Of a DNA stretch of 64,000 bases, positions 20,364-30,840 are shown in pieces. A program made the position numbers and the translations under genes. This stretch comes from Paramoeba atlantica (taxonomy: Eukaryota > Discosea), in NCBI GenBank assembly GCA_977017575.1, contig CDRNVI010000054.1:726496-790495 (forward strand), in the 5' to 3' direction. The notes beneath the pieces were generated by a model that saw only the letters and a list, made by a program, of their open reading frames with translations, had not been told where the DNA came from and made no database searches. Position 1 is the stretch's first letter, and each line of letters starts with the position of its first letter.

Positions 20364-21127
20364 GATCGTTGTGCAGAGTGCGGGGTATCGGGTCCCGGAT
20401 TCTGTTCCACTCCGCCTCGCACAAGTTCGTTTTTTACGCTCGCTTGGGTCCACCCGGTGCTGGCCTCTAGCTCTATGGCAGGCGAGGTGAGGTTTTGCAA
20501 TACGCGGGGGGGGCCTCGGTTCCACTCCAATCCCCCTCGTAAAAGACCGATATCTACCTGGGTCTTGCTCCACCCTGAGTTCGCTATAAACTTCTCGCTG
20601 GGCGTGAAACAACAGAGCGGTCCTGAGGGGGAGGGCACTTCGCACCACGCAGGGGCGAATTCTGGGTCGATACCTAAATGTGAACATATAGCAACCGATA
20701 ATTTGTTAGTAGGCACGCTGGAGGGGACAGTGATCTGCGTCTCACCTGTCGGGTATCCGTAAATGAGGACTCTGTTTTTTGACGGCTTTGCGGCGTTATA
20801 AGGTACCCGAAGAGCAGTGCCTAAAGTAACTAGGGGCGATATGTTGCTGAGCTTCTCGGTTAGATCCATAGTGGCCCCGGTTGCTGAAGCAACGAGTGTC
20901 ACGAGCTCACTGCGGAGCCCCAAACAGAGCGCGATCTTGTCTCTAACTGAATCCAGATGGGCGTGAGACGGAACAACTGGGAAGGTGAGATTTTCCCAAG
21001 GCGATGGGCAAAGAAGGAGACGAATTGTAACGTCGACGGTGCTGTCTTCATCTAGATCTTCATCCCAGCCCGGGCTGATCCAGTCCTCCAATTCAGTTTC
21101 CTTCATGTTTCTCTCGGCCTTTTGCAT
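20364..21127 (-). CDS. LINE-A ORF2 N-terminus with 2A-like motifs, unit 4
   Basis: Open from ATG 21127 into the SINE (to 20141). Ubiquitin-like region and both 2A-like motifs present. Confidence 0.74.
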
Positions 21128-21137
21128 AAAAGGCGAG

Positions 21138-21544
21138 TTAGCAGACGGCGTTCTTGAGAGGGCTTGAAGTTCCCGGTGGAAGGTCTCTTACTTTCTCTAC
21201 AATCTCGGAGCTTTCCTCTAACAGGATACTTCTTTTGGCGTCCATAGCTTTGCGAAACGCAACCTTGATGTCGTGTTCAAGGCGTACTTTCTTGTGCTCA
21301 CTCAGTTGGTCGGCATCCATCAGTTGCTTTGAACAGGTGTTGCAAACGTGTCCCTTCTTCTCTGTAATGGAGAGCTTTCGGGCAAGAGCGAGATGCCACT
21401 CGCGTCTTGCGTTAAGGTTTTCGAGAAAGAGATTGTGTCTGGAGACGAGCTCCTGGGCGACTAATTGAACGAATGAGAGATCTTTTTCTGTTGAACGGAT
21501 CTCGTACTCTATGTCCGCTATGAAACCGTTTTCAGGCTTCTCTT
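21138..21544 (-). CDS. LINE-A ORF1 second half, unit 4
   Basis: C2H2 finger with the KKVRLEH state, and a charged helix ending NAVC. Confidence 0.57.
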
Positions 21545-22222
21545 TAGAGTGGAATGTGATTCTTTATTTAGCTTCTCAAACAGGGAAAAGCGTTCCTCCA
21601 ATGAAAGAATGTGTTTCGTCTTCCCCGTAGTGGTTTCGCTTTCGTTAGAGGAGAAGGGGAAGTTACTGCGCGTTACTCCCTTTAGTGCTTGGACGAATGT
21701 TTTCTTCGGCCGTTCGGTGTGTGAAGCGAAGTAAGTTGCAGTTCTGGCAGGAGGGCGTGAGGGGAGCTCTGAAGTTCCCATAAATCGGGGAGGCTTCGAG
21801 GACGGAGTTCCGGTGTGATCTCGTGGGGCATGAGGGGATTCGAAGTCGCACGCATCACAGCGATTGAAATAGGGACGTTTAGGGCTGAAAGGGGATGAAC
21901 ACACTTCGCAGGGTTTGGTGAGACCCTGGGAAGTGTTTGAACAAGACAGTGCGAAGGACTCACACCACCGAAAGTAAGGCCTAGCGGGAAAGAACGGGGA
22001 GGAGCAAGCATCACATGATTTTTGGTGAGTGCTGTGTGGGCTTGGAGGGTTCGTCGCCGCGCGTGGCTGGACGGAAGGGTACGAGCGAATGGTGGGATGT
22101 AATGGGGGTTGTGAGAAATTGGGCGAGCATTTCGCGCAAAATCGGTGGGCGCGGTTATGTGGGACAAAACGTGTGCCACAGTGGCAAAACCAGAACTTCC
22201 CACCTGATCGAGGGTCATTCAT
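21518..22222 (-). CDS. LINE-A ORF1, zinc ribbons, unit 4
   Basis: 234 residues, CESF variant in the middle ribbon. Confidence 0.68.
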   Translation of the reverse strand: MNDPRSGGKFWFCHCGTRFVPHNRAHRFCAKCSPNFSQPPLHPTIRSYPSVQPRAATNPPSPHSTHQKSCDACSSPFFPARPYFRWCESFALSCSNTSQGLTKPCEVCSSPFSPKRPYFNRCDACDFESPHAPRDHTGTPSSKPPRFMGTSELPSRPPARTATYFASHTERPKKTFVQALKGVTRSNFPFSSNESETTTGKTKHILSLEERFSLFEKLNKESHSTLKRSLKTVS

Positions 22223-22316
22223 CGAGGGTCATTCATATGTAAAGTCAATAGGAAGGGAAAGAGAAATAATTCAACAAGGCACAGAAACTGCATCTTTATC
22301 GTTGTTTTTTTTTTTG

Positions 22317-23535
22317 CAATAAATGGGGGGGGAGAAGTATAAAACGCGGAATTGCCTCTATATTTTTACCAAGAGACGAACCAAGTAGGTCCATTGGGGG
22401 GGGTATATGATTGAACAAGCAATCAAATTGGCAATTTCACATGTTGTAGCCCAAAACTATTAATTCAACCTGCCTTAAGTTATTTATGATTTTGATAACA
22501 ATAATAATAAAAAGAAGCAATTCATTCCCAATCCATTCGCTCGTTCCGGACCGGGTCTTTCGACCACTCCTCGGCCTGACTTGTGAACCCTTCCCTTGTT
22601 ATATGGGAAGGTTTTTTTATTTTAACTTCACAGCTTTAGCAACAACAACAACAACTTACTTCCACACTTTACGCGCCCTTTCATGCGCAACGAAAGACGC
22701 AGGTTTTCTGCGGGCATCCGGAGTACCAACATGTGCGCTTGGGCTCGCATAAGGGTCACGTTCACTTCCGTGAGGAGGCGTTGGAAGGCCTTTCCACGCG
22801 AAAGTGTGCCCTTCGAGGCAGCTGAGCGGCGCTCGGCAACTTCTCGGAGAATTCCCCGCGCGCTCTCCGACCAGGGCCCGAAGGATTCCACCGCCACCCC
22901 GGTGAATCTATACCCTTGGGGTTCGGCCTCGAGGCGCTCCGAACGTTTGTGTTCCGTATCGTACCGTTCGACAAAGGATCCTGCGTTTCCCACACGTTAG
23001 CGCCTCGGACTGAGTCCGTATATGTATGTGGGTTGCTGAACGTGAGTTACGCAGAAGTCCAATACCAAACCGGTAGCTAGGCCAAAGTTTGGGAGGAAGA
23101 CATGGCCCGGTCTGGTGGGGCCGCCGCCCGGGCCGTGGTTGCCTAGACCGACCTCTCGTTGCGGGGCGAGGTGTGCCTTGGCGCACACATCGCAGAAGTG
23201 CTCGACCAGGGCGTTGTGCCGGGAGATGAGGCCGTAGACGCTTTTTCATGCTAGGGCATTCTGGCCATCAGATCCTAGCGGTTGTTTACACTGGTCTCTA
23301 GGGCAAGGGCGGGGGGTGTCTTAGACGTCTGCCCCGAGCCACCAGCGTGCCAGGGTGCGGAACTCCGTAGGGGTAAGGGCGTACCCCAGCTCTCTGGATG
23401 GGAGGACAAAGGACCAGCTTCCGACCCCTTCCCCGCTTTGAGAGAGCCATCTCGCTCTCTTTTCTTTTTGGCTCGTGTATCACATGTAGTCGGATCTTTT
23501 GCTTTCGGACAAGAACCTGGTATCTCTCTCTTCCT
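22317..23535 (-). pseudogene. LINE-B 3' end, unit 4
   Basis: Degenerate CCHC/endonuclease fragment, FTGVAVES state. Its 3' UTR carries the two spacer substitutions shared only with unit 5. Confidence 0.63.
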
Positions 23536-25051
23536 TTCGTGTCCTGAAAAGCGCTGCAGTGATTTGCCGAACCAATCGGGCTTCCTAATAGATCAAAATT
23601 ACCATTAATGTTTATCTTGTCTGGGGGAATGTCTGCGAAAAGAGCAGCGTTGTGCGCTGAGGCGGGGTGGAGGGCTACCTCACATTTTTGTTTGGTAAGG
23701 AGAAGACCAAGTTGTGTCCCCTCGCTAGAGGGGACTGCCAAGGGCCTTCCGGACTGATGCCTGGCTACCCGCTAAGTCCCCGTCATCAAGGTACCAGAAC
23801 TGAAAGAAAGTGTCCTCTGGGAGTTCTGAAACGATTTTTTCCGTAATTAAGTGAAGAACGAGAGAGAAGAGCAGATGTCCGAGCGGGCCCCCTTGCTGTA
23901 CGCCTTCTGCTGAGAGAACGGTGTGTGGGCCGTAGGTGAGTGAGCTGTCTGTCTCATAACACCACGAAATCCAGTCCGATAATTCTGGGAAATTTTCGCG
24001 TGCCAGGGAAATGAGAACGGATCGAGAAACGTTGTTAAACGCGTTGGCCAGATCGACTTTACAGAAGACGAAGTCTGGGTCGTCAATGTGGGCGGAGAAC
24101 GTCTTTCAGCAACGGTGTATCATCCGTTCCGACCCTGCAGGAACCGCGAAGCCGTATTGTGTTCCGCAAAAGATGGCTTGCGCTCGCAGTTTGAGTGCTG
24201 CACATGCTCCTTTGCTCGCTAGGCGACGAAGAGTTTCACCGACAGCAATCGGGCGGACGTCTTGCTCTCCTTTCTGCAAGGCGCAGAGGCGGGCGCCTGC
24301 GAAATGGTTTTGGGATTCGAGCGGAGCTTTCCCCGCCAAGAGATGGTTGACTAACTTTGCGAGGGCCGTGAGTGGGTTGACATTCGAGTCGACGTTCGCG
24401 TAGAATGCCTCCTGTATGTGTTCTGGGCACAACCCCATCGTGCCTCCCGAGGAGCCTCTGTGGAAGCTTTTGACTGCGGCAGAAGTTTCTTGTTCCGTGA
24501 GCTGCAATGGCGGGCACTTTGTTGGGGGTGGTTCGGTGGCGAGGAATTCTGTCAAAAAGGCGGGGCAGGGCAGTCGACAAGGGTGTTTATTTCGAAGTTT
24601 TGAGAGGGTTTCTGGGCTTTCGGGCGCCATCGGAGAGGCCGTAAGGGCTGCCATACCCCGAGAAAATTCGCCTTGTCGTGCGAGGGGCTCTGTACGAATG
24701 GCTGCTCGCTTCTCGTCGTTGTGAGAGGTTTTCGGAGAACTATGTTGCTTGTTATTGAAGGAGGAAATTGCATCATACCATAGGGAAGCGTACTCGCGCG
24801 CTTGCCAACGCTCTAGGCACTTGAGAACGTGGTTGGCGTACGAAGTGTGCCCTTTGCGGCCCCCACGATAAGGGGCATGGAGGACGAACTTCGGGAGCAT
24901 CGCTAGGAGGGTCCAAGCGCAAGTAGTGTTTTCCTTCCCCGCCGCAGCCATCGCCTCGGAGAGAGCCGACGCCCAAAGTTGACGGCATCGGTATTGGATT
25001 TGTTTGCATGTCGAAATTGGGATGGCACATACGATAGGTAAGGGCGGCAGA
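23536..25051 (-). CDS. LINE-A reverse transcriptase, unit 5
   Basis: RT frame 24951-24106 plus continuation through the YLDD block to the array junction. Confidence 0.78.
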
Positions 25052-25159
25052 GGTGGGTCGTTGTTTCACACTACCCCCGAGAGATTAAGGGGTAGAACTG
25101 GAGTTGAGCTGGGCGACTGGGAGGGGTCAGTGGGGTGAGGGGAGGCGTGATTTCGGAAT

Positions 25160-25412
25160 TTACACTCTCAAGGTGTGAGGTCTGCTTTGAAATATCGTAA
25201 TTTTTTCTACATGGCCTGCAGAGGAAGCGACCTTGTTCACCCCACCACTGTGCGGAAACCGCGTCACCGTGTCGTGATTATAGAAGGCCTGCCAATGCCC
25301 TCCATGGGACGTTGTACTCCAAGTGCATCCTTCCGCTGGACAAACACGAGATTCTGTGGGCATGAAGAGGGGAAGTGTGATTTCGGAGAGATTATTGGAA
25401 TGGAGAAGACGC
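25160..25412 (-). CDS. LINE-A ORF2 zinc finger segment, unit 5
   Basis: Complete Cx4C..H..H finger, as in units 2-4. Confidence 0.58.
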
Positions 25413-25425
25413 GATCGTCGTGCAG

Positions 25426-25801
25426 GGTGGAGGTGGCGGAGTGGCAAGAACTCAAAGTTTGAAGCACATGGTGCTCAAACGGCGAGTTCAAACCCGCTCA
25501 TCGCAATATTCCTGGCGGCCTCACTCTAAGAGGCTGGGCTGATACCCGACTAGGCCCAGTACTCGGATGACCGTCCCCTCAGGGAACCAGCTCCCTTACC
25601 CGGCTTACACCTCTTGGGTAAGCCGTGTTGACGTGCTGTTCGTTGACGCAGCGTGTTGGAAACAGCACGTTGGTGTCGCCTTGGACAAGCGGAAACTGGT
25701 AGAGGACGTCGGCCTCGGAACTTCCAAATCTGTCTGTGAAGGGTCTGGCTCGCCAGTGACCATCCGGAGCAATCCGGAATGATTTGGATTTTTTTGGATT
25801 G
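25426..25801 (+). mobile_element. tRNA-derived SINE, unit 5
   Basis: 376-bp copy with the same target-site duplications as the other units. Confidence 0.85.
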
Positions 25802-26565
25802 GATCGTTGTGCAGAGTGCGGGGTATCGGGTCCCGGATTCTGTTCCACTCCGCCTCGCACAAGTTCGTTTTTTACGCTCGCTTGGGTCCACCCGGTGCTG
25901 GCCTCTAGCTCTATGGCAGGCGAGGTGAGGTTTTGCAATACGCGGGGGGGGCCTCGGTTCCACTCCAATCCCCCTCGTAAAAGACCGATATCTACCTGGG
26001 TCTTGCTCCACCCTGAGTTCGCTATAAACTTCTCGCTGGGCGTGAAACAACAGAGCGGTCCTGAGGGGGAGGGCACTTCGCACCACGCAGGGGCGAATTC
26101 TGGGTCGATACCTAAATGTGAACATATAGCAACCGATAATTTGTTAGTAGACACGCTGGAGGGGACAGTGATCTGCGTCTCACCTGTCGGGTATCCGTAA
26201 ATGAGGACTCTGTTTTTTGACGGCTTTGCGGCGTTATAAGGTACCCGAAGAGCAGTGCCTAAAGTAACTAGGGGCGATATGTTGCTGAGCTTCTCGGTTA
26301 GATCCATAGTGGCCCCGGTTGCTGAAGCAACGAGTGTCACGAGCTCACTGCGGAGCCCCAAACAGAGCGCGATCTTGTCTCTAACTGAATCCAGATGGGC
26401 GTGAGACGGAACAACTGGGAAGGTGAGATTTTCCCAAGGCGATGGGCAAAGAAGGAGACGAATTGTAACGTCGACGGTGCTGTCTTCATCTAGATCTTCA
26501 TCCCAGCCCGGGCTGATCCAGTCCTCCAATTCAGTTTCCTTCATGTTTCTCTCGGCCTTTTGCAT
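25802..26565 (-). CDS. LINE-A ORF2 N-terminus with 2A-like motifs, unit 5
   Basis: Open from ATG 26565 into the SINE (to 25579). Both 2A-like motifs are unchanged. There is one Pro to Ser change between the ubiquitin-like modules. Confidence 0.74.
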
Positions 26566-26575
26566 AAAAGGCGAG

Positions 26576-26982
26576 TTAGCAGACGGCGTTCTTGAGAGGG
26601 CTTGAAGTTCCCGGTGGAAGGTCTCTTACTTTCTCTACAATCTCGGAGCTTTCCTCTAACAGGATACTTCTTTTGGCGTCCATAGCTTTGCGAAACGCAA
26701 CCTTGATGTCGTGTTCAAGGCGTACTTTCTTGTGCTCACTCAGTTGGTCGGCATCCATCAGTTGCTTTGAACAGGTGTTGCAAACGTGTCCCTTCTTCTC
26801 TGTAATGGAGAGCTTTCGGGCAAGAGCGAGATGCCACTCGCGTCTTGCGTTAAGGTTTTCGAGAAAGAGATTGTGTCTGGAGACGAGCTCCTGGGCGACT
26901 AATTGAACGAATGAGAGATCTTTTTCTGTTGAACGGATCTCGTACTCTATGTCCGCTATGAAACCGTTTTCAGGCTTCTCTT
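26576..26982 (-). CDS. LINE-A ORF1 second half, unit 5
   Basis: C2H2 finger (KKVRLEH state) and charged helix. Confidence 0.57.
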
Positions 26983-27660
26983 TAGAGTGGAATGTGATTC
27001 TTTATTTAGCTTCTCAAACAGGGAAAAGCGTTCCTCCAATGAAAGAATGTGTTTCGTCTTCCCCGTAGTGGTTTCGCTTTCGTTAGAGGAGAAGGGGAAG
27101 TTACTGCGCGTTACTCCCTTTAGTGCTTGGACGAATGTTTTCTTCGGCCGTTCGGTGTGTGAAGCGAAGTAAGTTGCAGTTCTGGCAGGAGGGCGTGAGG
27201 GGAGCTCTGAAGTTCCCATAAATCGGGGAGGCTTCGAGGACGGAGTTCCGGTGTGATCTCGTGGGGCATGAGGGGATTCGAAGTCGCACGCATCACAGCG
27301 ATTGAAATAGGGACGTTTAGGGCTGAAAGGGGATGAACACACTTCGCAGGGTTTGGTGAGACCCTGGGAAGTGTTTGAACAAGACAGTGCGAAGGACTCA
27401 CACCACCGAAAGTAAGGCCTAGCGGGAAAGAACGGGGAGGAGCAAGCATCACATGATTTTTGGTGAGTGCTGTGTGGGCTTGGAGGGTTCGTCGCCGCGC
27501 GTGGCTGGACGGAAGGGTACGAGCGAATGGTGGGATGTAATGGGGGTTGTGAGAAATTGGGCGAGCATTTCGCGCAAAATCGGTGGGCGCGGTTATGTGG
27601 GACAAAACGTGTGCCACAGTGGCAAAACCAGAACTTCCCACCTGATCGAGGGTCATTCAT
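26956..27660 (-). CDS. LINE-A ORF1, zinc ribbons, unit 5
   Basis: 234 residues, CESF variant. Confidence 0.68.
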   Translation of the reverse strand: MNDPRSGGKFWFCHCGTRFVPHNRAHRFCAKCSPNFSQPPLHPTIRSYPSVQPRAATNPPSPHSTHQKSCDACSSPFFPARPYFRWCESFALSCSNTSQGLTKPCEVCSSPFSPKRPYFNRCDACDFESPHAPRDHTGTPSSKPPRFMGTSELPSRPPARTATYFASHTERPKKTFVQALKGVTRSNFPFSSNESETTTGKTKHILSLEERFSLFEKLNKESHSTLKRSLKTVS

Positions 27661-27754
27661 CGAGGGTCATTCATATGTAAAGTCAATAGGAAGGGAAAGA
27701 GAAATAATTCAACAAGGCACAGAAACTGCATCTTTATCGTTGTTTTTTTTTTTG

Positions 27755-28972
27755 CAATAAATGGGGGGGGAGAAGTATAAAACGCGGAATTGCCTCTATA
27801 TTTTTACCAAGAGACGAACCAAGTAGGTCCATTGGGGGGGGTATATGATTGAACAAGCAATCAAATTGGCAATTTCACATGTTGTAGCCCAAAACTATTA
27901 ATTCAACCTGCCTTAAGTTATTTATGATTTTGATAACAATAATAATAAAAAGAAGCAATTCATTCCCAATCCATTCGCTCGTTCCGGACCGGGTCTTTCG
28001 ACCACTCCTCGGCCTGACTTGTGAACCCTTCCCTTGTTATATGGGAAGGTTTTTTTATTTTAACTTCACAGCTTTAGCAACAACAACAACAACTTACTTC
28101 CACACTTTACGCGCCCTTTCATGCGCAACGAAAGACGCAGGTTTTCTGCGGGCATCCGGAGTACCAACATGTGCGCTTGGGCTCGCATAAGGGTCACGTT
28201 CACTTCCGTGAGGAGGCGTTGGAAGGCCTTTCCACGCGAAAGTGTGCCCTTCGAGGCAGCTGAGCGGCGCTCGGCAACTTCTCGGAGAATTCCCCGCGCG
28301 CTCTCCGACCAGGGCCCGAAGGATTCCACCGCCATCCCGGTGAATCAATACCCTTGGGGTTCGGCCTCGAGGCGCTCCGAACGTTTGTGTTCCGTATCGT
28401 ACCGTTCGACAAAGGATCCTGCGTTTCCCACACGTTAGCGCCTCGGACTGAGTCCGTATATGTATGTGGGTTGCTGAACGTGAGTTACGCAGAAGTCCAA
28501 TACCAAACCGGTAGCTAGGCCAAAGTTTGGGAGGAAGACATGGCCCGGTCTGGTGGGGCCGCCGCCCGGGCCGTGGTTGCCTAGACCGACCTCTCGTTGC
28601 GGGGCGAGGTGTGCCTTGGCGCACACATCGCAGAAGTGCTCGACCAGGGCGTTGTGCCGGGAGATGAGGCCGTAGACGCTTTTTCATGCTAGGGCATTCT
28701 GGCCATCAGATCCTAGCGGTTGTTTACACTGGTCTCTAGGGCAAGGGCGGGGGGTGTCTTAGACGTCTGCCCCGAGCCACCAGCGTGCCAGGGTGCGGAA
28801 CTCCGTAGGGGTAAGGGCGTACCCCAGCTCTCTGGATGGGAGGACAAAGGACCAGCTTCCGACCCCTTCCCCGCTTTGAGAGAGCCATCTCGCTCTCTTT
28901 TCTTTTTGGCTCGTGTATCACATGTAGTCGGATCTTTTGCTTTCGGACAAGAACCTGGTATCTCTCTCTTCC
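27755..28972 (-). pseudogene. LINE-B 3' end, unit 5
   Basis: Degenerate CCHC/endonuclease fragment whose 5' side meets unduplicated sequence at 28972. Reading on in the same direction (SESKRSD, ENFGEERD) may be weakly LINE-like, so it is not settled whether 28972 is LINE-B's own truncation point or only the array breakpoint. Confidence 0.6.
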
Positions 28973-29236
28973 CCAAAATTCTCTTTCAGCAAGTCCCTCT
29001 GACCCTCTCCTTGTTCCTCCATCAATATACCGCAGAAAATACTTGTCGGTGCAAGACGAGTTGTGCGTGTGTCGTTCTTCGTCTTCCGTATCAAAACTTG
29101 CGAAGTCATAATATTGCCGAGGAGACCATACGGAAAATAAAGCGAGTCGGAGAAAAAGATTATCAATCAAGAATGAATCGTGGAGGTCGCGACCGGAAGC
29201 GTGAGCGAGCCTTCAATAGCTCGCGACAAGATGTTA
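28973..29236 (+). other. Unique sequence right of the array; possible start of a broken gene
   Basis: Single-copy in this window. A short basic reading frame MNRGGRDRKRERAFN begins at 29173 and runs into SINE sequence at 29237. It could be the start of a host gene cut by SINE insertions. No domain is recognisable. Confidence 0.25.
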
Positions 29237-29290
29237 TGGCAAAATCCAAATCCAAATCATTCCGGATTGCTCCGGATGGTCACTGGCACA
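29237..29290 (-). mobile_element. SINE 3' end fragment
   Basis: The last 50 or so bases of the SINE in minus orientation (CCAGTGACCATCCGGAGC..), with a tail of GGATTT-type repeats at the left edge. Confidence 0.65.
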
Positions 29291-29299
29291 AACCTGGAA

Positions 29300-29375
29300 A
29301 CTTGTCTAGTGGCAGGACGTGCTTTTCGGAGGCTGACGAACCAAACTCCTGGTTCGATACCCGCCCCGTCAATTT
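29300..29375 (+). repeat. Second tRNA-like segment (Glu/Gly-type A and B boxes)
   Basis: TCTAGTGGCAGGA resembles the D arm of Glu/Gly tRNAs, and TGGTTCGATACCC is a good B box 50 or so bases on. The acceptor and T stems do not pair well, so this is more likely a tRNA-derived repeat or tRNA pseudogene than a working gene. Confidence 0.35.
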
Positions 29376-29507
29376 TAAGGCGGACGTGGCGGAGTGGCAA
29401 AAATTCAAAGTTTGAAGCACATGGTGCTTCAAGCTTAAAGACGGCGAGTTCAAACCCGCTCATCGTAATATTCCCGGCGGCCTCACTCTAAGAGGTTGGG
29501 CTGATAA
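29376..29507 (+). mobile_element. SINE copy S1 (5' part), interrupted
   Basis: A box TGGCGGAGTGG at 29387 and B box GAGTTCAAACCC at 29446. It is cut at GGGCTGATAA, which is duplicated at 29926-29935, where S1 resumes briefly (ACCGACTAGG). S2 has therefore inserted into S1. Confidence 0.75.
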
Positions 29508-29925
29508 AAAAAAAAAATCCAAAAATCCAAATCATTCCGGATTGCTCCGGATGGTCGCTGGCAAGCCAGACCCTTCACAGACAGATTTGGAAGTTCCGAG
29601 GCCGACGTCCTCTACCAGTTTCCGCTTGTCCAAGGCGGCACCAACGTGCTGTTGCCAACACGCTGCGTCGACGAACTGTACGTCAACACGGCTCACCCAA
29701 GAGGTGTAAGCCGGGGTAAGGGAGCTGGTTCCCTGAGGGGAGGGTCCGGGACGGTCCTCCGAGTACTGGGCCTAGTCGGGTATCAGCCCAGCCTCTTAGA
29801 GTGAGGCCGCCGGGAATATTGCGATGAGCGGGTTTGAACTCGCCATCTGAGCACCATGTGCTTCAAACTTTGAATTCTTGCCACTCCGCCACCTCCACCT
29901 ACACTCCGCCACCTCCACCTCCTCT
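29508..29925 (-). mobile_element. SINE copy S2, full length, inserted in S1
   Basis: 418 bp in minus orientation, with an intact A/B-box head at its right end and a T-rich GGATTT-type tail at its left. It is flanked by the 10-bp duplication GGGCTGATAA (29498-29507 and 29926-29935). It differs from the LINE-A-borne copies by scattered bases and by a small duplication in its leading GGAGGTGG part. Confidence 0.8.
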
Positions 29926-29952
29926 GGGCTGATAACCGACTAGGCGAAGTAC

Positions 29953-30240
29953 TCTACCAGTTTCCGCTTGTCCAAGGCGGCAAAAACGTGCTGTTGCCAA
30001 CACGCTGCGTCAACGAACTGTACGTCAACACGGCTTACCCAAGAGGTGTAAGCCGGGTAAGGGAGCTGGTTCCCTGAGGTGAGGGTCCGGGGCGGTCCTC
30101 CGAGTACTGGGCCTAGTCGGTTCTCAGCCCAGCCTTTTAGAGTGAGGCCGCCAGGAATATTGCGATGAGCGGGTTTGAACTCGCCGTCTGAGCACCATGT
30201 GCTTCAAACTTTGAATTCTCGCCACTCCGCCACTTCCTCC
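29953..30240 (-). mobile_element. SINE copy S3, 3' truncated
   Basis: Minus orientation, from the head (about 30240) through the body to TCTACCAG (29953). The last 100 or so bases and the tail are missing. Confidence 0.75.
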
Positions 30241-30835
30241 TAGGTGGCAGCCTCCCCGAGGTTACGCAAGATGTCCTCTACAACCTTTCTCCCGATACCA
30301 CGGTTCCTGCAAATCTGTCCAGTGTATAAATGGTTGGCAATATCCGCCCAGACCAAGAGAAGCATGCTCGGAGTCAGCAAAGTGCGCGTTGAAATATATG
30401 GAAGAAATCTACTAACGTGCGCTCGGCAAGAATTCCGATCACCAGGTTCACGGTGCACACAAAGCCGCATCCAATCATTACCCGGGATGTCAAAAATGAA
30501 CTGGTTCACATGATCGGGGCATTCGGGGAGGGCAAACAGACCATGACACTTCATCCACTTCTCCGCATCATTCCCCTGAGGAATAGCGGCAACGCTTCGC
30601 CATAACCTCACGCAGGCGTATCCCGGACACCCCCTACAAACCGGCCGAACCTCAAAATACACGTACGGCGCGGTGTACCATTAGTTTCAACAAGGTCTGG
30701 CTGAGTCCCATCACGTTGATCATCACCCTGCCGGTCATCATTCCCCCGTTGCGCAATGTATTCGAAGGCCGCTAGAAACCGCGCAAACAACCTCTCTGCA
30801 CCCTGAGAAAACAAATCCGCGTCCCCAAGATCCAT
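30240..30835 (-). pseudogene. Unrecognised broken gene
   Basis: Two overlapping frames: 30835-30608 (MDLGDADLFSQGAERLFARF..) and 30662-30240 (..VYFEVRPVCRGCPGYACVRLW.. to GRKVVEDILRNLGEAAT). They overlap at GTPRRT, so a one-base shift probably separates them. The protein would be about 190 residues with several cysteines. I recognise no family. Base composition is richer in G+C than the DNA to its right. The end abuts the SINE head. Confidence 0.35.
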
Positions 30836-30840
30836 AAAAG

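Larger units (their letters stand above)
18098..23535 (-). repeat. Array unit 4
   Basis: 5438 bp. It shares with unit 5 a substitution near 18666 (the other strand reads VFQQRC where units 1-3 have VCQQR) and the spacer states GGAATTGCC and ACCAAGAG near 22350-22380. These two units are therefore closest relatives. Confidence 0.9.
1785..28972. repeat. Five-copy head-to-tail tandem array of a 5.44-kb unit
   Basis: The junction string TTCGTGTCCTG recurs at 1785, 7222, 12660, 18098 and 23536, giving periods of 5437, 5438, 5438 and 5438. At each internal junction, CTCTCTCTTCC from LINE-B is joined to TTCGTG of the LINE-A RT with a single extra T. The left flank at 1785 (ACGCA-TTCGTG) shows intact LINE-A. 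The right flank at 28972 (CTTCC-CCAAAA) shows other sequence. Units differ at only a small number of bases, which means recent amplification. Unit-specific bases argue against a simple read-collapse artefact. Confidence 0.93.
23536..28972 (-). repeat. Array unit 5 (right end of array)
   Basis: About 5437 bp. Private change: SSVSTNK in ORF2 (Pro to Ser near 26150). Its LINE-B has the FTGMAVES state otherwise seen only in unit 1, plus a private HQYPWG change (near 28347). Homology to the other units ends at CTCTCTCTTCC (28972). Confidence 0.9.

Noticed and set aside
1-28972. Capsid-bearing or LTR element as the source of the array
   Set aside because: No LTRs, protease or integrase are seen. 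RT type, CCHC/endonuclease order and A-run tail fit non-LTR elements.
29300-29375. Functional tRNA gene
   Set aside because: A- and B-box matches are present, but the stems of a cloverleaf do not pair well and the segment lies in SINE debris.
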